Below are positions 16,215 to 24,859 of a DNA stretch of 64,000 nt, one piece after another. The notes under the pieces are model-generated. The model did not search any database. It was not told the origin of the DNA and saw only the letters and a program-made list of their open reading frames with translations. Numbering within the stretch: the first letter of the stretch is position 1; every line of letters begins with the position of its first letter. The DNA comes from Flavobacterium sp. (GTDB lineage: Bacteria > Bacteroidota > Bacteroidia > Flavobacteriales > Flavobacteriaceae). The stretch lies in assembly GCF_039595935.1 (NCBI RefSeq), contig NZ_JBCNKR010000006.1:1364001-1428000 (forward strand), written 5' to 3'. A program made the position numbers and the translations under genes.

Positions 16215-19200
16215 CTATCTTTTTAAAGTAAAATGTCCTCTTAAAATAGGTTTTGTATTGTCTATTTTTAAAGCATACCAATAGTCTGAAGCCGGAAGCG
16301 GTGTTTTTTCAAACGTTCCATCCCAACTCATTTTAGAACTATTTAACTGTGCTATCAGTTTGCCATAACGGTCAAAAATAGTTACTTCTGCCTGAGGGTA
16401 ATTTTCCATTCCGGTTACTTCCCATAAATCATTATAAGTATCATTATTTGGAGTAAAAAAGGCAGGAAAAACTAAAACTACAAAATTTTGTGTATCACCG
16501 CCGCAGCCGCTTTTCTCGCGGGCATAAGCCGTTTGAAGTCCACCCGGAACATCGTAGAAAACGTTCGAATCCTGAAAGTTGATACCATCAACAGAAAATT
16601 CAAAATAAGAAGTTTCTTTTTTGAGATAAATAATAGCGCGGGTTCCGTTTACATCAATTCGATCAATTTCAGGAAACTGATGTTCTTCAACAACTACTGT
16701 TTTTCGACTTGTACAATTTTCAGGTGACGGACTTATTACATCTACTGTATAAGTTCCGCCTTGAGAAACAACAGTTGTTTGTGTAGTTGCGCCATTAGAC
16801 CATAAATAAGTCATTCCTGAAACTCCGGCATCTAATGTTACAGTTTGATTTTGACATAAAGCCACAGTTTCATCCTGAACCACAGGCGGCGTATAAATTT
16901 CTATATCTACCTGAACACGATTTGGATTAACACAGCCCGAATTTGAAGCTTCGGCATAATAAGTTGTATTGGATGAAATAGTTGGTGTTGTAAAACTGTT
17001 TCCTGTAAAAACGCTGGTTCCGCCAGTTGGAGTTGTAAACCAATTAATATTTCCAATATTTGAAGACGCCGTAATCGTTACAGATCCGGGTCCGCAGTTT
17101 GAATAAGAGGTTTGACCCGCAACGGGATTTGCAGGAGTTGCATTTACAGTAGCTGTTACCGATTTTCTGTTTGATTCGCATCCGGCATCAACATAATAAG
17201 TTGTGGTCGAAGTTATGGTTGGAGTTGTATACGAAGTTCCAGTTCCTAATACATTTCCACCAACAGCCGCATCATACCAGCTGATTGTGGCACCGGCAGT
17301 CGCTGTAGCATTAAAAGTAAAAGTTCCAGAATCACAAACCGGATTTGGATTTGTACCAGGCGTTGCAACCGGAATCGTAATTTTAGTACTTGTCGCAATT
17401 TCAAGTGGAGATTCTCCCGGCATTCCGCCATATTCAACAACATACCCTTTTGGCTGATAAGCATCGCCTGGAGTTAATGAACCTGTGTTGGAAAGGTCAT
17501 TCCATGAACCTCGAATTCCAATTCCTGGTTGGGTGATATGCGCATAATCTTCGTCGCCCTGATTATTTGGTTCTCCTGAATTCCAGAAAGTATAAGTCAT
17601 AGTAGTTCCGGCTTCAGGACCTGTAACCCATTTCCAGACACCTTCAGTTTGTGCATCGCTTCCGCCGATCCATCCCGTTCCAGAAGCTTGTTCGCCTATT
17701 AATTGGGCTTCATCCTGAGATAAAATAGTAGCCAAATATCCTTGTAATCCGTAATAAGTACTGGCTTCAGCAGCAGCTTTGGCACTTGTCCATGTAATGC
17801 CAATACTTGGAACAAATAGATAAAAATGCTGTGTTGAAGGTAAATAATTGGCATTACCAATTGTTATCGAAAATGTTCTTGTTCCAGAAGCTGAAGCCGA
17901 AGAATTTGTAAAAACTACGTCTTTTACAGCGGCAACTAAATCAGAATATAAAACATCAGTACCAGTTGGACTTGTTATGCTTAATTTTCCTGCTGTTGCA
18001 TCCCAGCTTGTTGTTACATTAGGGTGCGCTGCCGGATTTGAAAGCGAAAGCTGATCTAAACCACTAGAATAACCAGATGAAATTTGAATGTAAACAGCTT
18101 TGGTTCCTGTTTCTGCAGGATCGTGTGTAATAGTAAAATCAGTTACAATTTTGATTGTATTTTGCGGGCAGTATAACTGATCTCCGGTTGCTTTAACAAT
18201 AGGAGCAGTTGTTGAAATCTTACTGCAGTCGTTTGAATATTTTGCTGTATTATCTTTGCGTGTCCAGTTTGTGTTTGAATAGGCTTCATCATCTACTTGT
18301 ATACAGGTTAGACCAGAATTAAATTTAAAGTTTGGAGAGGTTAGTTTTGCATTCTGTCCATTTTTTAAATTCAAATAGGTTAACAAGTTATCTTCACAAA
18401 AAAAAGTATTTAAATTAGTATTATTAGATAAATCTAAACTAGATAATTGATTATGACTGCATTCTAAGACTCCTATACTATTAGAGAGATTCAGAGAAGT
18501 TATTTGATTATTATTGCAAATTAACAATCCTAAATTTGGATTATTAGAAGTATCCAGAGAAGTTATTTGATTGTTATTTACGTATAATGCTTGGAGTGCT
18601 GAGTTTTTAGAAATATCAAGATTTGATAGATTGTTATTATTGCAGTTTAAATTTATTAAACTAATGTTTTTCGAAACATCTAAAGTGGTTAATTTATTAA
18701 AGATACAAGCTATAGTCGTTAAAGAAGTATTTTTTGAAAGATCTATACTTGTAATGTTATTGTTGTTTAATACCAGAGTATTTAAAGATGTATTTTTTGA
18801 GACATCCAGACTGCTTAAATTATTATTATTTATAGTTAAAACTTCTAATGCTGTGTTTTTTGAAAGATCTATTGTAGATAATTCATTATAACCACAAGAT
18901 AAACGTTTCAGGAAAATATTTTTTGTAAGATTTAAATTGGTAATAAAATTTCTTTGATATATATTATCATTAAGTATGTCTAGACCTAATGTTTCTAGTT
19001 TTTCAAAAGCTTCAATACCGGTCAAGTCGGTAATGTTTTTTCCAAGAAGTAGCAGTGTTGTTACATCTTTAACATTTGCAGTCAAAACCTTTCCGTCAAT
19101 AGCGCCGCTATCAATATTCAAATCAATTAAGGCCTGTTCAAATTTTGGGTCAGGAATAGAGGTATATTGAGCAAATCCCACAAAAGGGAAAAGCAGTAAG

Positions 19201-19241
19201 AATAATAAACGTAGTGGTTTTTGGTAATAGATAGTTTTCAT
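16215..19241 (-). CDS. T9SS-exported LRR and C-type-lectin-like surface protein
   Basis: The 1008-aa product has a signal peptide (LLFLLLFPFVGFAQ). Leucine-rich repeats of about 21 residues follow from about residue 55 to 300 (LDVSKNTSLNTLVLNNNNI pattern, about ten units). A beta-rich segment leads to a C-type-lectin-like domain at about 480-605 (WTSAKAAAEASTYYGLQGYL, WIGGSDAQTEGVWKWVTG, WNSGEPNN). Ig-like modules cover about 630-870 (TISWYDAAVGGNVLGTGTSY and a second copy). The C-terminus (FFTPNNDTYNDLWEVTG, IFDRYGKLIAQL, GHFTLKR) is the gliding-associated type B sorting domain. It is therefore exported by the type IX system and probably surface-bound. The ligand is unknown. Confidence 0.9.
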   Translation of the reverse strand: MKTIYYQKPLRLLFLLLFPFVGFAQYTSIPDPKFEQALIDLNIDSGAIDGKVLTANVKDVTTLLLLGKNITDLTGIEAFEKLETLGLDILNDNIYQRNFITNLNLTKNIFLKRLSCGYNELSTIDLSKNTALEVLTINNNNLSSLDVSKNTSLNTLVLNNNNITSIDLSKNTSLTTIACIFNKLTTLDVSKNISLINLNCNNNNLSNLDISKNSALQALYVNNNQITSLDTSNNPNLGLLICNNNQITSLNLSNSIGVLECSHNQLSSLDLSNNTNLNTFFCEDNLLTYLNLKNGQNAKLTSPNFKFNSGLTCIQVDDEAYSNTNWTRKDNTAKYSNDCSKISTTAPIVKATGDQLYCPQNTIKIVTDFTITHDPAETGTKAVYIQISSGYSSGLDQLSLSNPAAHPNVTTSWDATAGKLSITSPTGTDVLYSDLVAAVKDVVFTNSSASASGTRTFSITIGNANYLPSTQHFYLFVPSIGITWTSAKAAAEASTYYGLQGYLATILSQDEAQLIGEQASGTGWIGGSDAQTEGVWKWVTGPEAGTTMTYTFWNSGEPNNQGDEDYAHITQPGIGIRGSWNDLSNTGSLTPGDAYQPKGYVVEYGGMPGESPLEIATSTKITIPVATPGTNPNPVCDSGTFTFNATATAGATISWYDAAVGGNVLGTGTSYTTPTITSTTTYYVDAGCESNRKSVTATVNATPANPVAGQTSYSNCGPGSVTITASSNIGNINWFTTPTGGTSVFTGNSFTTPTISSNTTYYAEASNSGCVNPNRVQVDIEIYTPPVVQDETVALCQNQTVTLDAGVSGMTYLWSNGATTQTTVVSQGGTYTVDVISPSPENCTSRKTVVVEEHQFPEIDRIDVNGTRAIIYLKKETSYFEFSVDGINFQDSNVFYDVPGGLQTAYAREKSGCGGDTQNFVVLVFPAFFTPNNDTYNDLWEVTGMENYPQAEVTIFDRYGKLIAQLNSSKMSWDGTFEKTPLPASDYWYALKIDNTKPILRGHFTLKR

Positions 19242-19351
19242 TTTATAAAAGTATCACTTTTATAATAATAAAAAAATATATTTACATTTCTAACATTTAA
19301 AGCTGGAAACTATTTTAAAAATCACATTTTTTTAGCGAAAACACTTCTAAA

Positions 19352-19891
19352 TTAATTATTTGGCCAGTTTAGTTTTTGAAACAAATCCCAAACCACAATT
19401 CCGGCGCTTACCGATATATTCAAAGAATGTTTTGTACCTAATTGTGGAATTTCAATACAACCGTCACAAATGGCAACCGCTTCCTGAGCTACGCCGTAAA
19501 CTTCGTTTCCAAAAACCAAAGCATATTTTTGATTTTTCTCTACTTTAAAGTCCTGAAGAAAAACAGAACTTTCGACCTGTTCAATTGCCATTGTCAGAAC
19601 ATTTTCTTTCTTTAGATTTTCAATAACTTCCAATACATTTTCGTGATGTTCCCACGCAACAGTTTCTGTAGCGCCAAGTGCCGTTTTATGAATTTCTTTA
19701 TTTGGCGGAGTAGCAGTAATGCCGCAAAGAATAATTTTTTCGATCAAAAAAGCATCGGCAGTTCTAAAAACAGAACCAATATTGTGTAAACTGCGAATAT
19801 CATCCAAAACCAATATTAAAGGTGTTTTGTCTGATTTTTTAAAATCTTCAATTGATTTTCTGTCTAGTTCGCTATTTTCAAGTTTTCTCAT
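19352..19891 (-). CDS. SpoU/TrmH-family RNA 2'-O-methyltransferase
   Basis: The 179-aa SPOUT methyltransferase has the three family motifs: LDDIRSLHNIGSVFRTADAF (motif 1), ALVFGNEVYGVAQEAV (motif 2) and CIEIPQLGTKHSLNISVSAG (motif 3). These form the trefoil knot that binds S-adenosylmethionine. It probably methylates the ribose of a tRNA or rRNA nucleotide; the site cannot be told from sequence. It lacks the extra RNA-binding N-terminal domain of longer relatives. A terminator separates it from the DUF1573 gene upstream. Confidence 0.88.
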   Translation of the reverse strand: MRKLENSELDRKSIEDFKKSDKTPLILVLDDIRSLHNIGSVFRTADAFLIEKIILCGITATPPNKEIHKTALGATETVAWEHHENVLEVIENLKKENVLTMAIEQVESSVFLQDFKVEKNQKYALVFGNEVYGVAQEAVAICDGCIEIPQLGTKHSLNISVSAGIVVWDLFQKLNWPNN

Positions 19892-19911
19892 TGGAAGTAA
19901 ATTCAGGTCAT

Positions 19912-19943
19912 AAAAAAAGCTTCCAAAGATAAGGAAGCTTTTT
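19912..19943 (-). terminator. terminator after the DUF1573 gene
   Basis: The stem AAAAAGCTTCC/GGAAGCTTTTT with an 8-base loop lies 23 bases beyond the stop at 19,966, and its minus-strand copy ends in a T run. Confidence 0.85.
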
Positions 19944-19965
19944 CGATATTTAATTGTTTTTCAGA

Positions 19966-20397
19966 TTAGCTTTTTACTGGATCTGGTAAAACTGTACCTT
20001 TAATTGTAAGTACTTTTGTAGGTTGTCCTTCAGCGTTAGAAGTTACAGTTACGGTTTTAGTGAATGCACCAACTCTGTCAGTAGCATATTTTACACCAAT
20101 AATTCCTTTAGCACCTGGAGCAATTGGCTCTTTTGGTGTAGTAGGAACTGTACATCCGCAAGAACCTTGAGTGTTAGTAATGATTAACGGTTTTGTTCCG
20201 TTGTTTACAAAAACAAACTCTCTTTTACCGTCAGCATTGTGAGCGATAGTTCCATAATCGATAGTTTCAGTTTCGAAAAGCATTCCAGCTCCTTCAACTT
20301 TAGCAACTTTAGCAGCTTTAGCTTTTTTAGTTGATTGTGCATTAGCAGCTGTAATACCAGCTACAGCTAACATAGCGAATAAAATTATTTTTTTCAT
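19966..20397 (-). CDS. DUF1573 periplasmic protein
   Basis: The 143-aa product has a signal peptide (ILFAMLAVAGITAANAQ), a short Lys/Ala-rich linker, and one DUF1573 domain (TIDYGTIAHNADGKREFVFVNNG, ITNTQGSCGCTVPTTPKEPI, GIIGVKYATDRVGAFTKTVT). The CGC pair in SCGCTVP is conserved in the family. DUF1573 has an Ig-like fold and is abundant in Bacteroidota envelopes; its function is unknown. A -7-like box (TAGCTTTG, minus strand 20424-20431) lies 27 bases upstream. Confidence 0.85.
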   Translation of the reverse strand: MKKIILFAMLAVAGITAANAQSTKKAKAAKVAKVEGAGMLFETETIDYGTIAHNADGKREFVFVNNGTKPLIITNTQGSCGCTVPTTPKEPIAPGAKGIIGVKYATDRVGAFTKTVTVTSNAEGQPTKVLTIKGTVLPDPVKS

Positions 20398-20553
20398 CTT
20401 CTAGGGTCTTTTTTAATGATGAACAAAGCTATATAAAATTCTTATATCTGTATATAAAAAAATCTTAAAATATTTTAATTTTTCAAGCCTTCGTTATGCC
20501 ATTAAAAAATTATAAATTCGCTGTCTTAATTTTTCATTTAAAACATATCAATT

Positions 20554-23160
20554 TTGGCAGCTAAAGAAAAAGTGGTAAAGGAAACACCTTTAATGAAACA
20601 GTATAATGAAATCAAGGCAAAATATCCTGATGCATGTCTGCTTTTCAGAGTAGGGGATTTTTATGAAACCTTTGGTGAAGACGCCATCAGAGCTTCTAAA
20701 ATTCTTGGGATTACTTTAACAAAAAGAGGCGCTGGCTCAGATACTGAAACAGCTCTTGCTGGTTTCCCGCATCATTCTGTTAATACTTATCTGCCAAAAT
20801 TAGTAAAAGCCGGACTTCGTGTAGCGATCTGTGATCAGCTTGAAGATCCTAAAATGACTAAGACAATTGTAAAAAGAGGTGTTACAGAATTAGTAACTCC
20901 GGGAGTTTCTCTAAACGATGAGGTTTTACAATCAAAAACAAATAACTTTTTAGCATCGGTTTATTTTGCTAATAAAAATATCGGAATTTCATTTTTAGAT
21001 GTTTCAACAGGAGAATTTTTAACGGCTCAGGGAAATGCAGAATACATTGATAAATTACTGCAGAATTTTAATCCAAGTGAAGTTTTGGTCCCGAAAACTT
21101 GTAAAACCGATTTTAAAAATGCCTTTGGAGAAGATTTTCACAGCTTTTTTCTGGAAGACTGGATTTACAAAGAAGATTACGCTTTAGAAACCCTGACAAA
21201 GCATTTTCAAACCAATTCTTTAAAAGGTTTTGGAGTTGAAGAATTAAAAGAAGGAATTATTTCTGCCGGGGCAATTTTATATTACTTATCAGAAACACAG
21301 CATAATAAAGTACAGCATATTACAGCTATTCAGCGTATTGCAGAAGATGCTTATGTCTGGATGGATCGTTTTACAATACGAAATTTAGAATTGTATCACA
21401 GCTATAATCCAAATGCGGTAACACTTTTAGATGTAATCGATAAGACGCTTTCGCCAATGGGCGGACGTTTGTTAAAACGCTGGCTGGCACTTCCTCTTAA
21501 AGATTCTAATAAAATAAAAGGACGTCATGATGTGGTTTCGTATTTAAAATCAAATCAGGAAGTTTTACAAAATATTCAATATCAAATTAAACAGGTTTCA
21601 GATTTAGAGCGTTTGATTTCTAAAATTGCAGCAGGAAAAGTATCGCCCCGTGAAGTTGTTTATTTAAAAGAATCTCTGGATGCCATTATTCCAATTAAAA
21701 CATTGGCGCTTCAAAGTCCGCAGGAAGCAGTAAAAGTTATTGGAGACAGTCTGCACTCATGCGATTTGCTGAGAGAAAAAATTAAAAATACTCTAAATCA
21801 GGATGCACCGGTTGCTATTTCAAAAGGAAATGCAATTGCAGCGGGTGTTAATGAAGAATTGGATGAATTAAGATCGATTTCAACTTCCGGAAAAGAATTT
21901 TTGGAAGGTATTGAAAGAAGAGAATCGGAGCGTACCGGAATTTCTTCTCTGAAAATATCATTCAATAATGTTTTTGGATATTATATTGAAGTTAGAAATA
22001 CGCATAAAGATAAAGTTCCGGAAGAATGGATTCGTAAACAGACTTTAGTGAATGCCGAACGTTATATTACGGAAGAGCTAAAAGAATACGAAACCAAAAT
22101 TTTAGGAGCTGAAGAGAAAATTTACAAAATCGAATCGGAGCTTTTTGAGCAGTTAGTTGCCTGGATTGCAACTTATATAAAACCGGTGCAGATGAATGCG
22201 TATTTAATTGCGCAATTAGATTGTTTGTGTTCTTTTACTCAAATGGCTATAGAGAATCAATATGTTTGTCCTGAAATCGATGATACATTTGAACTCGATA
22301 TTAAAAACGGAAGGCACCCGGTAATCGAAAAGCAATTGCCGGTAGGAACGCCATATATTGCTAATGACGTTTTTCTGGATAGAGAAACGCAGCAGATTAT
22401 CATGATTACCGGACCCAACATGTCGGGTAAATCGGCTATTTTAAGGCAGACGGCCCTGATTGTGCTTTTGGCTCAAATGGGAAGTTTTGTTCCTGCTGAT
22501 AGTGTTAGAATGGGAGTAGTTGATAAAATTTTTACCAGAGTAGGAGCTTCTGATAATATTTCGATGGGAGAATCTACTTTTATGGTTGAAATGAACGAAA
22601 CGGCTTCGATCTTGAATAATATTTCAGATCGTAGTTTGGTGCTGCTGGATGAAATTGGAAGAGGAACCAGTACGTATGACGGAATTTCGATTGCATGGGC
22701 AATTGCCGAATTTTTACACGAACATCCGTCGAAACCAAAAACATTGTTTGCGACCCATTATCATGAGTTGAATGAAATGACAGAATCTTTAAATAGAATT
22801 CAAAACTTTAATGTTGCAGTAAAAGAATTAAAGGATACTGTTCTGTTCGTTAGAAAGCTTGTAAAAGGAGGAAGCGAACATAGTTTTGGAATTCACGTTG
22901 CGAAAATGGCGGGAATGCCGCAGCTGGTGATTTCGAAAGCGCAGAAACTATTAAAGAAATTGGAGAAAAATCATTCCAGCGATGCATTAAACGGAATAAA
23001 ATCTGCTAATGATGAAATGCAGATGAGTTTCTTTAATCTTGATGATCCTTTACTGGAAGAGATTAAAGAAGAGATTTTAGGTCTTGATATTAACGCTATT
23101 ACTCCGGTTGAAGCGCTAATGAAGCTTAATGAAATTAAGAGGATGCTGACCAAGAAATAA
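20554..23160 (+). CDS. mutS: DNA mismatch repair ATPase MutS
   Basis: The 868-aa protein recognises mismatches and starts repair. The mismatch-reading motif is at the N-terminus ([17 protein letters not shown], the F-x-E wedge). Connector, core and clamp follow. The ATPase has Walker [15 protein letters not shown], the STFMVEM signature, Walker [17 protein letters not shown] and the ATHYHEL histidine. The C-terminal helical tail ends [16 protein letters not shown]. The start is a TTG at 20,554; the first in-frame ATG is codon 14, which is also usable. It is divergent from the DUF1573 gene. Confidence 0.96.
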   Translation: MAAKEKVVKETPLMKQYNEIKAKYPDACLLFRVGDFYETFGEDAIRASKILGITLTKRGAGSDTETALAGFPHHSVNTYLPKLVKAGLRVAICDQLEDPKMTKTIVKRGVTELVTPGVSLNDEVLQSKTNNFLASVYFANKNIGISFLDVSTGEFLTAQGNAEYIDKLLQNFNPSEVLVPKTCKTDFKNAFGEDFHSFFLEDWIYKEDYALETLTKHFQTNSLKGFGVEELKEGIISAGAILYYLSETQHNKVQHITAIQRIAEDAYVWMDRFTIRNLELYHSYNPNAVTLLDVIDKTLSPMGGRLLKRWLALPLKDSNKIKGRHDVVSYLKSNQEVLQNIQYQIKQVSDLERLISKIAAGKVSPREVVYLKESLDAIIPIKTLALQSPQEAVKVIGDSLHSCDLLREKIKNTLNQDAPVAISKGNAIAAGVNEELDELRSISTSGKEFLEGIERRESERTGISSLKISFNNVFGYYIEVRNTHKDKVPEEWIRKQTLVNAERYITEELKEYETKILGAEEKIYKIESELFEQLVAWIATYIKPVQMNAYLIAQLDCLCSFTQMAIENQYVCPEIDDTFELDIKNGRHPVIEKQLPVGTPYIANDVFLDRETQQIIMITGPNMSGKSAILRQTALIVLLAQMGSFVPADSVRMGVVDKIFTRVGASDNISMGESTFMVEMNETASILNNISDRSLVLLDEIGRGTSTYDGISIAWAIAEFLHEHPSKPKTLFATHYHELNEMTESLNRIQNFNVAVKELKDTVLFVRKLVKGGSEHSFGIHVAKMAGMPQLVISKAQKLLKKLEKNHSSDALNGIKSANDEMQMSFFNLDDPLLEEIKEEILGLDINAITPVEALMKLNEIKRMLTKK

Positions 23161-23238
23161 AATTTAAAAATTTTTCAAGTTTAAACTTTAGGTTATCAGA
23201 ATGTTATAAAATAACTGGATTTTTTTTTAGAAAAAGGC

Positions 23239-23268
23239 TTGTTTAATTGAATAAATGTCCTAAATTTG
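23239..23268 (+). promoter_or_regulatory. promoter of the tRNA pair
   Basis: TTG (23239-23241), exactly 19 bases, then TAAATTTG (23261-23268): a textbook Bacteroidota sigma-A promoter about 55 bases before tRNA-Gly. Confidence 0.8.
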
Positions 23269-23323
23269 CACTCGCAATACGAAACAAATCAGGTGTTGCG
23301 GTTCTTAAACAGAATTTGAAAAT

Positions 23324-23396
23324 GCGAAAATAGCTCAGTTGGTAGAGCGCGACCTTGCCAAGGTCGAGGTCGCGAGTTCGAGCCCCGTTTTTCGCT
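23324..23396 (+). tRNA. tRNA-Gly (GCC)
   Basis: This is a 73-base cloverleaf. The acceptor arms GCGAAAA and TTTTCGC pair perfectly with a T discriminator. The anticodon loop TTGCCAA on the CGACC/GGTCG stem gives anticodon GCC. The TGCGAGTTCGAGCCCCG-like T-arm carries GTTCGAG. No CCA is encoded. It is followed 14 bases later by tRNA-Leu. Confidence 0.95.
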
Positions 23397-23410
23397 CAAA
23401 ACCATACAAT

Positions 23411-23496
23411 GCTCGGATGGTGAAATTGGTAGACACGCTGGACTTAAAATCCAGTGAACAGCAATGTTCGTGCGGGTTCAAGTCCCGCTCTGAGTA
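23411..23496 (+). tRNA. tRNA-Leu (TAA)
   Basis: An 86-base class II tRNA. Acceptor GCTCGGA pairs with TCTGAGT (two G-T wobbles), the anticodon stem CTGGA/TCCAG holds loop CTTAAAA (anticodon TAA), a variable arm GAACAGCAATGTTC follows, then the GGTTCAAGTCC T-arm. It is co-transcribed with tRNA-Gly. Confidence 0.95.
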
Positions 23497-23498
23497 CT

Positions 23499-23528
23499 AA
23501 AGCCTCTTCTTTTGAAGAGGCTTTTTTT
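23499..23528 (+). terminator. terminator of the tRNA operon
   Basis: AGCCTCTTC and GAAGAGGCT form a perfect 9-base stem around TTTT, followed by seven T residues. Confidence 0.9.
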
Positions 23529-23702
23529 GTTTGTAAATTCTTTAAAAGGTACTAAGGTGCTGAGATTCTAAGGGTCTGAGGTTTTGTTCTGGAGCAATTA
23601 ATGATTAGTAATCGATAATTAATGATCTAAAATCAACAATCTAAAATCTAAAATTTAAAACCAACAATCTAAAATCCAAAATCTAAAATCAACAATCAAA
23701 AT

Positions 23703-24083
23703 ATGGGTGCTTTTGTAATTAGCAGGCGATTTAATGATGAATATAAGTTTGTGTTTACTTCCAGAAAAGGGAAAGTGATTTTTACAAGTTTAAGTTATGA
23801 ATTGAGGTTTGAGTGTGAAGAGGATATTGAAAAATTCAAGAAGACAATTGAACTTGCTAAATTTTTAAAATTTAAAGGCTCTGGAGGAAAGTATTTTTTT
23901 AAATTGATGCTGGGTGATCTTCATTTCGCAACAAGTCGAAAATACACAACAGAATTGCTTTTGCAAAAAGGGATAAAGGAAATAGTTACTTATGCTTCAA
24001 AAGCGGAAATTCTGGATTTCTCATCAAATGAATTGATTTTTGAAGATGAGGAGGTTTCTGTTGAAGAAGAGGTTGAAGATTAA
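23703..24083 (+). CDS. DUF1508 (YegP-like) protein
   Basis: The 126-aa product shows the DUF1508 pattern twice. The first copy (FVISRRFNDEYKFVFTSRKG, then FTSLSYELRFECEEDIEKF) is clear. The second is weaker (YFFKLMLGDLHFATSRKYTT). The tail is acidic (EDEEVSVEEEVED). Function is not established for the family. Upstream from about 23,590 lies a low-complexity stretch of CTAAAATC-like repeats that is common between flavobacterial genes. Confidence 0.7.
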   Translation: MGAFVISRRFNDEYKFVFTSRKGKVIFTSLSYELRFECEEDIEKFKKTIELAKFLKFKGSGGKYFFKLMLGDLHFATSRKYTTELLLQKGIKEIVTYASKAEILDFSSNELIFEDEEVSVEEEVED

Positions 24084-24093
24084 AAAAAAAAAC

Positions 24094-24225
24094 TCCAATA
24101 TTTTTAAATTCCAAATTCCAATAATGCGTTATGTGTTGTTGGATTTTTTTTAAACTTCTATTAGGCTTTGCAGGGAAGTTGGATTTGTTGGAATTTGGAA
24201 TTTGAAAATATTGGAATTTCCTAAA
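24094..24225. repeat. imperfect inverted repeat of CCAATATTT/AAATTCCAA units
   Basis: Left arm (about 24094-24122) and right arm (about 24188-24225) consist of the words TTCCAAATTCCAA and TTGGAATTTGGAA. It fills the gap between convergent genes and may end transcription of the DUF1508 gene. Confidence 0.5.
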
Positions 24226-24235
24226 TTTTAAGCAT

Positions 24236-24266
24236 AAAAAAAACCATCGATCTCGATGGTTTTAAA
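24236..24266 (-). terminator. terminator of the heptad-repeat lipoprotein gene
   Basis: AAACCATCGA and TCGATGGTTT form a hairpin flanked by an A run whose minus-strand copy is a T run, 23 bases beyond the stop. Confidence 0.75.
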
Positions 24267-24288
24267 ATCTTTAGAATTTAGGTTCTAA

Positions 24289-24513
24289 TTATTTTTTTAC
24301 TTCTTTAGCAGCTTCTTCTACTTTAGTAGCAGCAGAGTCAACTTTTGCAGCAGCAGAGTCAACAGTTGTAGCAGCAGAATCAACTACAGCAGCAGCAGAA
24401 TCAACAGCAACAGCAGTAGAATCTACAGTTTCAGTAGCTGCAGCGTCAGCTTTTTTACAAGATACAACAGTTAAAACAGCAACAACAGCTAAACTTAAAA
24501 ATACTTTTTTCAT
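24289..24513 (-). CDS. small Ala/Val/Asp/Ser heptad-repeat lipoprotein
   Basis: The 74-aa product begins with a lipoprotein signal (VVAVLTVVSC, cysteine at about residue 19), so it is probably lipid-anchored. After about residue 29 it consists of five to six 7-residue repeats of the form VDSAAAx/VDSAATx, ending in KVEEAAKEVKK. This spacing, with Val at one position and Ala pairs at others, is like an alanine-type coiled coil such as Braun's lipoprotein, though no homology is claimed. Function is unknown. A -7 box (TATCTTTG on the minus strand, 24551-24558) lies upstream. Confidence 0.8.
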   Translation of the reverse strand: MKKVFLSLAVVAVLTVVSCKKADAAATETVDSTAVAVDSAAAVVDSAATTVDSAAAKVDSAATKVEEAAKEVKK

Positions 24514-24859
24514 CTTACTTTATTATAAAAGGTTAATTATTAATTCGTGGCAAAGATATAAATTTTTTAATACGTAAAATATTTTTTCACTTTTTTTTTA
24601 AAATATTTTCCTTGCTCACGTTTATCTTATTTATCAAAGAATATGCCAAAATTATAAAATTATCTTAAATTATCTAATGTTTTGTATAAATAATTTTTTG
24701 TTGCATATTCTGCGTATGAATTGGCTGTTTTGTTTATCTCATTGCAGTTTATTTTGCTTTTTAAGGATTATATCAAAGATGAAATCGAGTAAAAAAAACA
24801 AACAATTATCAGTTGAGACAATATTTACGACTCAAAATAATGATTTAGCCCAATATGGG
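24514..24859. other. intergenic region without a supported gene
   Basis: 346 AT-rich bases between the lipoprotein gene and the end of kdtA. I see the -7 box at 24551-24558 and a short open frame at 24,677 that runs into kdtA and looks non-coding. Nothing else is supported. Confidence 0.6.

Noticed and set aside
23590..23702. CTAAAATC/CAACAATC repeats as a CRISPR-like or regulatory array
   Set aside because: The units are degenerate, about 8-12 bases and without spacers; this is low-complexity DNA between genes.
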